The position numbers and the translations under genes are program-made. The notes beneath the pieces were generated by a model that saw only the letters and a program-made list of their open reading frames with translations, ran no database searches and was not told the DNA's origin. Positions 23,592 to 35,042 of a DNA stretch of 64,000 nucleotides are shown here, one piece after another. This DNA is from Massospora cicadina (Eukaryota > Entomophthoromycota > Entomophthoromycetes > Entomophthorales > Entomophthoraceae), in the NCBI GenBank assembly GCA_022478985.1, contig JAKSZP010010598.1, positions 148,400-212,399 on the forward strand. The letters are read 5' to 3'. How positions within the stretch are numbered: the first letter of the stretch is position 1; the number at the start of each line of letters is the position of its first letter.

Positions 23592-24321
23592 TTACCCCCT
23601 GATAGAGAAGGGCCCCTCCCCAAAGAGGGGCCCCCACAGCGGAAGGCCGCCACAACAAGGGCTTCCTGGGCTGAGTTACCTCAAGCCCCAGGAAATCAGC
23701 TTGGATAAACTCTGGGCCCCTCAAGGGAAAAAACAAATGGCGAGGGCAAATTGGGACTGGGCAGCCAGAATCAGCCCACCCAGCAGGAGGACGCACGCCC
23801 AGCGCATGTCTGTGTTGCGCCCCCCTCTCAGGCTACCATTGGCGATGGTCTTCCCATCCCAACTGGGAAGGCGCTTCAACCAAAAAAGCATTAGAGGGGA
23901 ATGAAGTCCAGTGCGGTTGGATGGCCCTGGCCCAAGGATGCACGCCTAGCACTTGGCTGTGTTGCGCGCCCTCACAGACTCTTGTTGGTGATGGCCTTCC
24001 CATCCTGACCAGGAAGGCGCTTTCTCCAACTGAAGCACAAGAAGAGTGTGTGATGCAGTGTGACTGGATGGCCATCCCTTTTCCATGTGGAACATCCATG
24101 GGTGAGGGAGCCCTGCTGGTATAGGTCCCCTCGGTGCCACCAAAACCCTGGTGAGCGGGAGGCACCACTGAGAAATTAACTGACGGTCACTTCAAGTCCA
24201 GGGTTGGCCATAAGTCACTGGCTCCCACTGGTGCTAGTTCCTCAACAACTGGGACCAATTAACACTGAGGTTGGCCAAACTGGGGATCATCAGCGTGCAT
24301 CACACAATGACTTAAGAAAAT
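23592..24321. other. R3 internal region with an internal duplication
   Basis: The region is GC-richer than its surroundings. Two diverged modules (about 23789-23890 and 23937-24030) share gcacgcc, gctgtgttgcgc and cttcccatcc..ctgggaaggcgc. Open frames exist on both strands (111 codons minus, 114 codons plus), but none has a known motif. It may carry packaging signals only. Confidence 0.55.
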
Positions 24322-24905
24322 TGTCACAGTCAGGAAAACCTAAATTTCCAATAGCCATAAAATAAACAATTCTTTAGTGCACTGACAAGCAACCAAAGTG
24401 GCCCAACCAAATAGAGAGAGGTTTAGGGCTCTGACAGCGCCAAACATTGCCTACTAACTGTTTATGTACATCCTCAGGGTTGGTCTGACCCAACCACATG
24501 AAAACTCCTAAAAACTGGATACCCAAAAAAACCAACAGGTAAGCAAGGTATGCTAACCCTGAAACAACCTTTATTTTTATTCATGTGATAAAAAGGGCCC
24601 ACCTAACAGAGCTTGTCTGGGGAGCAACTGACAATGCTCCCCAGAAGGAAAATGTTGGGGAAAAAGACTTAAAATTTTGAGGTGAACTTTGGAATGGGCA
24701 GGTGCACCTTATAAAGACTGCACTTCAGGGGCCTTTCCCAAGTTATTGATTAGGCACACACAAGCCTAATCTATAACTTGGGTGAGGCACAATCCAGCGC
24801 CCAAAATGACCAAACCAAAAGTAATTTTCAAAGCAAATCAGCTATGATTTGGAGAATCTGAATCTGAGCCAATATGCAACAATTGAGATGAACTTGATTG
24901 TTGCA
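24322..24905 (-). repeat. R3 LTR, right
   Basis: This is the partner of 23006-23591, differing by scattered substitutions, most of them transitions. Confidence 0.85.
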
Positions 24906-24941
24906 GACCGGACCTTTCATTCAGAACAGAGAATTTCAACA
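24906..24941 (+). repeat. R1 repeat, copy 1, right end
   Basis: The sequence gaccggacctttcattcag matches gactggacatctcattcag at 36897 in the other R1 copy. It shows where R1 resumes after R3 and ends ...caaca. Confidence 0.6.
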
Positions 24942-24949
24942 ATGGCTCT

Positions 24950-25962
24950 TGTTGGGATTTACCCTAGTAGGTGTAAAGCCTTGACCTTGGGCTTGCAATA
25001 CATTTTTTATTTAGGCATTTTGGCCTATATTTGTTATTAATTTAGCAATTAATTTTTTATTAAGATTAAGGCCCAAAATTAATAATCTTATTTTGAATAG
25101 CATTGGACAGTTAGTACTGAAAAATTTACAACCAAGTGAATCCAGGATGAATATCCCTGCTAGTTCTCTACTGTCCAATATTTTAGGGAAGATTACAAAA
25201 ACTAACATAGAAGCATCTTGATATTAAGCCTGAGGTTGTAATCAACGTGTAATTCCTCTATTTGCCACATTAACAACCTTATACCACCTATTTTACCTTA
25301 CTATCTGTTGGCTAACCTATGGGAGATATTGAAAATCACTTTTTTATGTTACAATTTTAGTCTTAGTCCAGCTCTCAATGATGGAACCTGATCTACTGCA
25401 ACTCTAAACCTAGAATGTACCATCACCTCCTATATTCCCAAATCTATTTCTGCCTTCACAAGTGGTATACGCATATCTCTCATCATCTGAAATATCCACT
25501 TCATTTGACTTATTTTATTATTGATTCTTATTTAGTAATATAAAGTACCATATAATCTTTAATAAAGTTATGCTTGTTTTAATATATTTCATCACCTGCT
25601 TTTTCCTAGTTTTAACTAAAGATTGCCATCACATAATGCAGAGATTTTGCCTTCACCTTACGCAGAGATTCACCTTGGTGATGGACTCTTTTCCGCCAAG
25701 TGATTGTCTAGCTCTGACTAAAGATTTTTGCTAAATTAGCAGAGATTTTTCTTGGCAATGACCTCTTTTCTGAATAAGATTTTTTTTAGTGATCAAATGT
25801 CATCTAGGAGATACCTCTGGAGGTATTATGTCTAATAATTGTGTAGCCTTTAAATGAACCATCCTTTGAAGTCAACAAAAATTTAAAGCTGGTGCTTTCT
25901 GCCAACTCCCTTCTGAGGCTACCTGGTGAAGACATACCTTCAAAATGAACAATACCAGCGAT
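24950..25962 (+). repeat. R2 repeat (LTR-like), copy 1
   Basis: It begins TGTTGGGATTTACCC and is collinear with 33916-35042. Shared phrases include ccttataccacctatttta, ccttactatctgttggct, aataaagttatgcttg, gtcatctaggagatacc and gaagacataccttcaaa. It directly follows the R1 end. It contains repeats of the phrase agagattt near 25650-25760. It may be an LTR or the 5' end of a larger element, since similar coding-like sequence follows both copies. Confidence 0.6.
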
Positions 25963-27057
25963 GAGATTATGAGTGAACACCAAATGGTCCACTAAATAAG
26001 TCAAGATTTAGCATTTTAATTCAATTGAACAGAATCAATATTATTAATAACTGTTTGATGAAGTAACCTACCACCTTTCCTAGTTCCCAATTGCTTGGTA
26101 AGATTTTCTTAACTCATTGATACATTTATTAATTGGATGTCTGTCTACCAGAGAATAAACAGTATATCAGTAAAATTAGATGTTAAGCTAACAAAATAGC
26201 CTTTAAATTAATTTAAGCTAAAGACCCCCTCCTATATTCAAATAGTTTTGGCAGTTTCCCACTGTAGGGAGCAAATACAACAATTCTGAAATGAGCAGGA
26301 TAAATATACTACTATTTCCAAAGATGAAATTTTTTGGTCCAGCAAAGTGCCTCAGCGCCATCTCCAAATTTCCTTTACCAAAGAGCCCCAAGAAGAACTT
26401 GAGCTTACTAAAGCTGATGAATCAGATGTTACCAATGCTAAATTTCAAAGAAATTTTTTAGTTTAATTTGTGGCTGAGCTGGAACCACTTGATGAGCAAA
26501 TAAAGAATATGAACCAAATGATTGTTTAACCATATTGTTTCCCAATGCTCCTCGCTGCTCTGATGCTAAAGTTGAAGCAACTAGTTCAGATGCCTCAGTG
26601 CCCTCTCTGTTCCTCTGCGCCAATGCTCCTCATTGTTCCAACGCCAAAGTGGAACAATATACATGAATGCCTTGGTGCTTTCTTTGTCTCCCTGCGCTGA
26701 AGCTCCTTACTGCCCTGACACCAAAATTAGAGCCAGCAAAACCCAACAAAAAAATCTCAATTTTAACTTTGAGGCTGCACTATTACCTCTCAACAAGCCT
26801 AATGAAGCAGCTAAAACAATTGACGCCTAGCAGCTCTATTTTCTTAAACTTAGGCTTACAGACAATCAAGCAAGCTAGCTGAACCATATACTTTAGCGCC
26901 AAATTTATTTTCCTTGACTGAGGTGACTGAAATTCTTGACAAATCTTTTAAGTTAGCTGAGCTAAGTGGCACCAAGACCAGATCACCCTCTCTTACCACT
27001 TATTTTATTTTATTTTTTAATTATCATTGTTGTTTACTTTTAACAAAATTTTTAGAA
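25963..27057 (+). pseudogene. Degenerate coding region after R2, with 78-bp tandem repeats
   Basis: Plus-strand sequence near 26330-26460 reads as an acidic peptide (TKEPQEELELTKADESD) with one stop soon after. From 26543 to about 26740 three units of about 78 bp encode variants of NAPxCSxAKVE followed by SLFLCA or SLSPCA. Sequence after the other R2 copy (35160-35280) has a similar acidic character (APPELDEVEAIYSLSD). The family is not recognised; it may be the gag part of the R2 element. Confidence 0.4.
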
Positions 27058-27071
27058 TTTCTTGCCAATGT

Positions 27072-27392
27072 CTTAAATTCTAAATTTTAAATTTTAAACT
27101 TTTAAATTTTTAAGTTTTATTTGAGGTGGGCTGACCTGAGGATAATACCACACCAATTAAGGGGAAAAATAAATGGTAAACTAAGATAAAATCTGGAAAA
27201 CCTCCATGCATGGTGTATGATAGGCCAGGAACTCCATAGATTGTCTTTGCTATTTGCTATCTCAGTTTGGGGCATTGGTGCACAACGCCAACACAGTCAT
27301 AATTGTCCCCTACCCAAAGTTTCTGTACTGGAATCAAACTTGGGGAGGCAGTGGTAGAGGGCTCATATTCTACCTTTGGGGTATCCTCCCTT
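27072..27392 (-). mobile_element. tRNA-derived SINE, family S2 copy 2
   Basis: The body matches 20563-20862. Shared phrases are cacaacgYcaacacagtcat, ttgtcccctacccaaagtt and gaggcagtggtagaggg. It is flanked by tttcttgccaatgt at 27058-27071 and 27393-27406. On the minus strand the 3' tail ends in a TTAAA-rich run (27072-27118), as expected for an A-rich SINE tail. Confidence 0.85.
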
Positions 27393-27406
27393 TTTCTTGC
27401 CAATGT

Positions 27407-28560
27407 TAGAAAGTTAAAATTTACTGACAAAACTTAAAACAATAACAAGGATTTTAAGAAATTGCCTCCTGACTGCCTTTTAAAATTTATGTGAAGTTGT
27501 GCTCAAAATCAGTTACTCTTGATGCATAATTTATCTGTTGACTCTGGAATTTCTTATATGATGACTGATCATGCCTCCAGAATCATTTACAGACTTCCCA
27601 GCTGCTGTCTTGAATTTGAGTGAGACTATAACCAAAAGTTATCACCCTCATCAACAAGATGATTGTGCCAAACAACGCAAACACTTTAACTCACCATTTT
27701 CACTCTTAATTTATGTCAGCTCTTTTAAAAACCTAGATTTTGGAAAAGTTCAAGCTTAATTAACAGCAAATTATCAGAGCCTACCCAGTGAAAATCTGCC
27801 ACCTAAAATAAGCTTATACCTCAAGGAACTAGACACCCAGGCCAAATTCATTAGTTTCAAATATCTAACCACAAATCTTTTTCACCATTTTGATTTTAAA
27901 CCAGCCCTTAATCTAAACCTTGAGGTTATGGCCTGGCCTCCTGTAGTCAAGCTTTACCTTGCCCAAGAATCCATTCTCAAATTTCCTAAAAAGATGCTAA
28001 AATTCCTCACTATGACAGATTTCTCCTTCCATCCCTGAAGCAACTTTTTGACTTAACTGCAGGCTCAGTTGAAGATGTTCATACAGCTAATTTATACAGC
28101 TTTGTCATCAGAATTATTTTTGTTCCCCTCTAATTTGTTGTTGCTCACATCTACCAGAAATATCTAAGTAAATCCTAAACTTCTCTGTCCCTTATCTACT
28201 TCAACCCTCAAGCTGGTGCTCCTAACTATCTTGACCAGAATGTGTACACTCTAAGATTCACAGCACTGAACCCTATTTTTACTCCAAACCTACACTGACT
28301 ACCTTTTAATTTACACACAACTCTTCCTCTCTAATTTTATAATTAAGGTTTTCTTTCTTAAGCTGTGTGAACTAACAAAACCTTGGTATCCTCGCCTATT
28401 CAAAATCAAATTTTTCCAGGTGAATGAAATTTATAAGAATCACTGTCCTTGATTTTCTTTCCCATAATGATAACATTAGTTACTATGATTCAATTTGAAC
28501 AGTAATTTTTTATAATCACACAGGAGAGATTGGTAAAAACAACAAATCCCAATTAAACTG
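27407..28560 (+). pseudogene. Unrecognised degenerate coding region
   Basis: A plus-strand frame without stop runs from about 27779 to 28039 (about 86 codons, no early Met). It contains LPPKISLYLKELDTQAKF and LYLAQESILKFPKKMLKF. The composition looks protein-like, but I cannot name a family. The rest of the interval has stops in all frames. It probably belongs with the R2-associated element that the LINE entered. Confidence 0.35.
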
Positions 28561-28860
28561 GCCAAAAGCTGTATTAGGCAATGGACAAAATGGTGTGCCA
28601 AAGGGCAAGAAACACCCTGGAGGGGGACTGGGAACCAATGCTGCCAAAAAATCCAAAAACTCAGACACTGTCTGGGTTTGTGGAGTTTACCGCAAAATAA
28701 AAGTTATACATGGAAATCCAATATGATCAACCACTATCAAAGGTAGAGCATAGGCTCCGACTTTTCCTAGGGGTCAAGTCCCCAACTCTGTGGGAGAAAG
28801 TGGGCGAGGCACAGGCCTCCCTTTTCCCCCACACGGTGTACATTACCACCCATAACATCC

Positions 28861-29551
28861 ACTGAGGCTGGATCAATATGGGCTTTGACTGAAGAAGATG
28901 CAGATGCCACTGCAAAAGTCTACATCAAAATTGCCCTCCCTGAGGGCAAATAAATTGTGCACACTGCATGCACTAGATGGAACAAAGTGAACACCTTGTT
29001 TATCTCCTCTGACTCACTCCCTACCAACCTTCCATGCAAGGTAATCAAGGAGGAGCTCCAAAATGGACTCAAAGCTATGGAGAAATTAAGCAACATAAAT
29101 TACAGCGGTTTCACCTGATGCCAAACTTGTGCACAGGAAAGGCAATTGCCATGATCAACTTGGTCCCTGATGTGGCTGTGGACCTCACAAGAATCCCACG
29201 CACAGCGGTGCTTCACCTCCAAGATGAGGGAGTGTCAAAGGCATTCCACAATACACCAGAATGTGCACCACCTATCTGCAACCACTGCACTGCATTGGGG
29301 CACAAGGAACATGCATGCCCCATGAAGGAGGGCATTTTGCCCTAGACTTCTGTGATGACGACATGAACAAAGATGACGAAACCTTTGGCAAAATGATTGA
29401 CGCCAACCACGCCTTCCTCTGGGGAGAGGATAGGCAATACATCCTCATAGACCCAGTATCACCCAAACTATGCAAAATGGTACAGAAGGCCTGCAAGCGG
29501 GCAGTGGCCAAGGCTGCATCACTCGCAGACTACTCCACCAACCCTGGTTAA
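28861..29551 (+). pseudogene. LINE ORF1 (RNA-binding, CCHC)
   Basis: ORF1 packages LINE RNA. The first part has ALTEEDADATAKVYIKIALP and SLPTNLPCKVIKEEL, which looks like a worn RRM-type domain. After a frameshift at about 29040 the frame 29034-29345 gives RIPRTAVLHLQ and the knuckle CNHCTALGHKEHACP (C-x2-C-x4-H-x4-C). A third frame continues to 29551. The block order recalls the ORF1-only elements of this window, so the two may be distant relatives. Confidence 0.75.
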
Positions 29552-30028
29552 ATTCAGGGGGACATGGAAATGAACTAAGCCAACCGGTCAGAACAAAATT
29601 CCTGAGCTGAGGAGGACATGGAGGAAATTAACTGAGCCACCCATTAAGGGCAGAATGCCCAAGCTGAAAATTTTCTCAACGATTTGACTGAATCACCAAG
29701 TGGTATCAATCAAGTGAACTTAGCACAATTCAGCTTCACTTTGGGAAAAATGTGGGGATCAATTATTAAAATTTGAACCCCAAAACCACAGAATCCAATC
29801 AGTACACTGCACTGAACCACAATGTGCCATGAGCGGAAAAATCTAATTCAAACCCTAAAAACTGCAAAACCCTGCATGAAATTGATGCAGGGTAACGGAT
29901 TGGATAGTGACTCAGAGTGGACTGGCCTAGTGACATGGAGCAAGTTCAAGACAATGAATGGTGGGTTAGGGCTGGATGGCCATCACAACTGCTCCTGAGG
30001 CGCCATAGGCACCTCAGTATCAATAAGG
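29552..30028 (+). other. LINE ORF1-ORF2 spacer
   Basis: The sequence has stops in all frames and no motif. It probably covers the end of ORF1 and the start of ORF2. Confidence 0.4.
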
Positions 30029-30556
30029 ATGCTAAACATTGTGGGAGCCAGGGCTCAAGTGTCCCAAGCCAAAAAGCTGGACTACCTGCAAAAACCCCCT
30101 GTAGACATCTTGGCCATCCAAGAAACCCACTGTCTACAGGGGGATGAGGGATCCTGGTCAGTCAGGGTCTCACCTGCTTTATTGATATGGATATCCCACT
30201 GTGGGGTGGTCATCCAAAATAACAAAAAATTAAAAATCACCAACTCCTCTTCATATCTGCATGGCTGCGTCCTGGTAGCAATAATCACAAGCCAAGAGGA
30301 CACAATCTCAATAGCATGTATCTATGCACCGTGCACCAAAGCTGAGAGGAGGCAATTCCTCAAAACTGTCCCAACACTCACCCTCCCACCAGATACCATC
30401 CAGTTGGGAGACTTAAACTGCTGGGATAACCCCAACACAGACCGATGGCCTAACCCCAATGGATACCCACTTGGGCACATTGAATTCCATTCAATGAAGG
30501 AATCCCTTGGCCTACATGATACCCACCCGCCAGGTCACCACTTCTTGTCCACATGA
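30029..30556 (+). pseudogene. LINE ORF2 endonuclease domain
   Basis: The endonuclease nicks target DNA to start reverse transcription. The 175-codon frame has DILAIQETHCLQ (catalytic Glu), CGVVIQNNKK, ISIACIYAPC and QLGDLNCWDNPNTDR (the GDLN metal and base-contact block), in the order expected for APE-type endonucleases. The end of the domain (FSDHxxI-type block) is seen degenerate near 30660-30700. Confidence 0.85.
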
Positions 30557-31369
30557 CCCGCCCCAACATACGCGAGGTAATGCTCATCTCAATGAGCCTC
30601 ATTGAATACATCCTTGCCCTGAAAACCCACTGTTCAAACATCTCCAACTTCATAACAAAAAAAAGATCAATTTCTCTGATCATTGACTCATTTTGGTGCA
30701 GCTCTCACCGACCCAAACTCCCACACAGGCGTCAACCTGGAGGAAGCTACACCCAGAAAACATTAAATTGCCAAAATATCTAGCTGGGTCAAACACAAGG
30801 CCATAAACCCAGAATTTGCAATCCCATTAATATCAGATCCCATCAAAACCTGGTCAAATTTCAAAGCAGAACTAATAAATAAAAACTTGTCATCTTGCCT
30901 CGCATAAGTACACCGCTGACATAGCCATAACTAACGCACCTTGGCGGAACTGGAATATATTGAGCTCAACACCCTGAAGTATGGCTATAAACCCCCAACT
31001 GGGGGCGCGAATGGGCGGAAATATCTGCCCGCCTAAACGCCCTCATCTTTGAACACCAGCACATAATCAAAGTATTAAAAAATGCAAGTTCATAAAAGAA
31101 GGGAAAACCTGCTTGAAATACTTCTTCCAAAAATTCCACTCTCATGGCAACCAGCCCACATGAACACAGGTCTTCAAAGATGACAGCACCATGGCAAATG
31201 ACCCTGCAGAGGTCAAGGCGGAAGTACACCTCTACTACACCAAAATATACTGCAACATCCCAACTGACGCCCAAAAAATTAAAGATTTTATACACACTGC
31301 TAGAGTACAAAGTGCACCGCAGGACTATAACCTCTAAACCTAATCACACAGGAGGTGCTCTGAGACACA
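30557..31369 (+). pseudogene. LINE ORF2 endonuclease-RT linker, broken
   Basis: Short plus-strand frames (30553-30783 and 31144-31389) cover the region between endonuclease and RT. The sequence is homology-poor, with many stops. No separate gene is visible. Confidence 0.5.
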
Positions 31370-32345
31370 GTCTGCAATGCACCACGTAAAAAATTCCCAG
31401 GGCCTGATGGGGTACCCTACGAATTCTACAGATAATACTTCAAGCAAATCGCCCCCCTCCCTTTGGCATCAATGACCCAGTGCCTGCTGGAGACACGCCT
31501 CCTATCTGGTGGCCAGGACTCCTATGTCATAACCCAGTTTAAGAAAAGAAACAAAATGGACCTGGCCAACTGGCTCCCAATTGCACTCTCTAACACTGAT
31601 ACAAAACTACTTACAAAAATTTTAGCAACCAGATTAGGCACAATAGCCTTCAAAGTCTTGTCACCCAATCAGTTTGGGTTCATACCAGGGCACTCAATCT
31701 GGACCAGTATACACTCCGTCACCAACATATGTCAGTACAAAGCAACTGGAGCCCTGGTATTCCTAGACCAGGAAAAGGCATATGACCGCGTTAGCTGGCC
31801 ATACCTGAAGGAATGCATAAGCGCCTTCAAACTCCCACCCAGATTCATAAACTAGTCGATGCTCCTTACAGAATCTGCATCCATGGCTGTATGCAGCCCT
31901 GGATTTCTAACTAACAATATCACATCACACAGAGGGCTCAAACAAGGGGACCCCCTCAGCCCACTGCTGTATAACTTCAGTTTTGACTCACTCCTTTGCA
32001 TCGCTGACTCACGCCTCATGGGCATAACTGCACAAGGCCAGCCAACAGTCAAGATACTAGCCTTTGAGGATGACTGTGTGACAGGTATAGCTAACAAAAA
32101 TAATTCCTGACAGATGGAATGCACTCTAGAGGAATATTCCATTGTGAGCAACACATCTCTCAGTAAAAGGAAAACAGAACTAATCCTCCTAGTCAACTAC
32201 ACTAACAACTGGGCCGCAGCACCTAAACCTCACATCCCCCATGAAGGAAAAACCCACTCATCCTACTCTTTGCATTATCTCCTACAACCAACCCTGTCCG
32301 CCACCTTGGGATATGACTGTAAACAGGGGGTATGCCAATGAGACA
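31370..32345 (+). pseudogene. LINE ORF2 reverse transcriptase
   Basis: The RT blocks appear in order: LANWLPIALSNTDTKLLTKI, NQFGFIPGHS, ALVFLDQEKAYDRVSW (first Asp) and, after a stop at about 31855, GLKQGDPLSPLLYNF. Then comes LAFEDDCVTG, the catalytic box. The usual box in this clade is FADD, so FEDD here is an altered residue next to the catalytic pair. Frames are 31463-31855 and 31859-32110, then 32114-32341. Confidence 0.88.
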
Positions 32346-33292
32346 ATTGAGAACAATCTAATACAGTGGGTGTCCAACTGCATCGCCTCCCTCAATGGAA
32401 GATCCCCAGGACTAATGGGGCAAGTAACAGTTGCCAACTCACTCATCCTCCCGATTCTGTGGTTCCCTGCACACGCAATCTCCTTCTCACCTACATTCAT
32501 ATCCTCAATCCGCGCACTTATCCAGGGATGGTTGTGGCCTGGGTCTCGGCTACCTATACAGGTGGAAACACTCTTCAGCCCACATTCCAGCGGAGGCATG
32601 TGCCTAATAAACTTTAAGGTCCATGCCAACCATATATTGAGCACCTGGATAAGTGAAGTTATAGCCCCAGGCCTCCCACAACAACACTGAACTAGAGCGG
32701 CGAGGGCCAAATTTACAGGCGCTCAAAATATCCAACCCACAAAACCCATACAGCCTGCTCACATACCTTGCAAACCTCCCCAATGCAGCAGGCCCACATG
32801 GAACCCCCTCACTTTAAACGCCTTCTCCGCACCATTCAGCACATGGGGTAGACCGTCACTCTCACAGGCACTAGTCAGGGAAGGGGAAGGCCCAGAGATC
32901 ACTTCATGCTAAGGAATTCAGAGGACCACCCTCAGGGGGACACACACGACATGACCCAATTCATTGTGAGAATTGACTACCTAGATGCTTTTGACATCCC
33001 ATATAATTTCACAACACAGAAGGTAATATAAAGGCTAATGCATCTACCACTCCTCCAGCCAAGGGTAAGAGCTAACACATGGAGTTGCCTCAGAAGAACC
33101 TACATAACAGTAGATCACTTTAACTCTCTTCATGCAACGTGCGCTGTATGTGGAGGGGATGGCACCCTGCACCACCGCCTAGAAGCATGCCCCCCATCTA
33201 GAGCCATATGGCGGACAGTTGCACATCTGGTAAGAACCCAAAATGGCCAGGAGCATTTAATCATCAGAAGCATCCTCACACTCCAAATTTAA
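32241..33292 (+). pseudogene. LINE ORF2 C-terminal part with zinc motif
   Basis: The frame 32241-32690 follows the RT thumb and has NGRSPGLMGQV and FSSGGM-like blocks. The frame 33038-33292 has NTWSCLRR and the C-terminal zinc motif CAVCGGDGTLHHRLEACP followed by SRAIW, as in Tad- and L1-type ORF2 ends. Stops separate them. Confidence 0.8.
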
Positions 33293-33915
33293 TCTCTGAT
33301 ACCACCCACACTCTTCTCCCTGATAATCGCCATTGCAATGTGGACAATTCACACCATAGCACTGGATGCCTTCAAGGAAACCGTGCCCACCATCAGTGGG
33401 ACAATCAGCAGATTTCACTTGCACCTACTATAACACTTTCAAGCCTGGCTATACAGATACACGAGGCCAAAGCAACAATAACTTGCTGAATCATGGTTTC
33501 CAGTATGGTTTCTGCATACAGACCACTTCCTCCACACCTGATCCATAACAGGGGATACCCCTTTGGAGCAAGGCATTCAACTCCCCTATACCTGGCGGTA
33601 CTGGCTAGCAACAAGGGTAGCTCGTCTACTCTGGGGTGCCTAAATCTTGCTATACTTCGCCTCCCCCTATCCCATTACATTTATTGGTATTGTCCATCCT
33701 CTGGTCGGCTTATCTCAGTTAAATAAAAGATATACTGTCCTTCACCAACTGCCTACAGATTTTAAGATTGAAAACCAATTTTACTCGCCAGGCCTGCACC
33801 TAACCCAATTACCTTGGGTTATACCTCCATACCAACTCTGGTAGTTTGGGACCCTAACGAGGCTAGCTGACCCTGGCAGGACTGACCGCCCCCAGTCAAG
33901 GCTTGGATGGGGCAT
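33293..33915 (+). other. LINE 3' end region
   Basis: Short frames follow without motif; this is probably the ORF2 tail and 3' UTR. The tail shared by the SINEs and ORF1-only elements is not found here, so this LINE is not obviously their partner. Confidence 0.45.
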
Positions 33916-35042
33916 TGTCAGGATTTGCCCTTGTAGGTTTAAAGCCTCAACCTTAGGCTCACAATACATTTATTTAGGCAAGTTCTGCCTATATTCATTC
34001 TTAATTTATCAATCAATAATCTATTAGGATTAAGGCTCAAAATTATTGATCTTAATTTACATAGCATCAAGCGGTTAATAAAGCCAAATTTATAACTAAA
34101 CAAATTTGGGATGATTCGTCCCATTGATGCTCCACTGGCGGTAAGATAGGGAATAAAACCCAGACCAATTTAATATCATATTGATACCAAGACTGAGGTT
34201 GTATTCAACGTGTAATACTCTATTAGCCCCATTATCAACCTTATACCACCTATTTTACCTTACTATCTGTTGGCTTCCCTATGGCAGATAATGGAAGTTA
34301 ATTAACTGAGTTACCATTATTAATTTCAGTTCAGCTCTCAATGATAATACCTGATCTCCAACTCTGATTCTGGTCTGTGCTTACCTCCTACATTCTCAAA
34401 TCTATTTCTACTCTCAAACATGGTACACGCCTATCTCTCATCATCTGGAATATCCCCTTCATTTATTTTATTTTATTCTTGATTCTATTCTGGTGCTATT
34501 TAAAGTACCCTTTAATTTGATTAGTCAATACCATATAGTACTAAAAATCCTATTAAATTCTTAATAAAGTTATGCTTGACTATACCCCTCGGGTTGGGAC
34601 CATCTAGTACTAAAAAAAAGTTATGCTTGACCATCTAGTACTAAAAAAAGTTATGCTTGATCTAATATTTCTTTCATCATTTACTTTTGCCTAGTTTTAA
34701 CTAGAGATTGCCTGAACATTATGCAGATATTTTTGCTGCACATTAATTAGAGATTTGCCTTGGTAATGAACTCTTTTTTATCGCCAAGAGATTTCCTAGA
34801 TCCAACTAGAGATATTATATGCTCAAATACCCAAGTTTTCCTTGATAATGACATATTTTCCGCCAAGAGATTTGCCATAGTGACCAAACGTCATCTAGGA
34901 GATACCGCTAAAGCTACTACAACTAATATTAATGTAGCCTTTTAAGGTAATGTCCTTTGAATTCAACAAAATATCCAAATGTGCTTTCTGCAGGTCCTTT
35001 ATAAGGCCATCTGTGAAGACATACCTTCAAATGATGAAGATA
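33916..35042 (+). repeat. R2 repeat (LTR-like), copy 2
   Basis: It begins TGTCAGGATTTGCCC and is collinear with 24950-25962 (see the shared phrases there). It differs by a local triplication around 34568-34660. Confidence 0.6.
34568..34660. repeat. Short tandem duplication in R2 copy 2
   Basis: The phrase gttatgcttga is present three times, with ccatctagtactaaaaaaa between the copies. The R2 sister copy has the phrase once. Confidence 0.8.

Larger units (their letters stand above)
23006..24905 (-). mobile_element. R3: short LTR element without visible coding genes
   Basis: Two direct repeats of about 585 bp (23006-23591 and 24322-24905) bound a 730-bp internal region. Read on the minus strand the repeats start TGYAA and end TGACA, and CAGGGGG lies next to the left repeat as a possible polypurine tract, so the element is probably on the minus strand. 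No protease, RT or integrase is present, so it is non-autonomous. The flanks gatta and gaccg differ from the empty-site gactg (36897-36901) only by transitions, which fits a decayed 5-bp duplication. Confidence 0.75.
28560..33915 (+). mobile_element. LINE (non-LTR retrotransposon), decayed
   Basis: Along the plus strand lie an ORF1 with CCHC knuckle, an apurinic-type endonuclease, an RT and a C-terminal zinc motif, the layout of L1- and Tad-like LINEs. The 5' boundary is approximate. The 3' end abuts the second R2 copy, and I see no poly-A or clear target duplication. GC content is higher than in the flanks. Many stops and shifts make it inactive. Confidence 0.85.

Noticed and set aside
23560..24168. 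Overlapping open frames on both strands in the GC-rich R3 interior
   Set aside because: The frames cross the internal duplication on both strands with no motif; GC-rich DNA gives long frames by chance. They are described as R3 internal region only.
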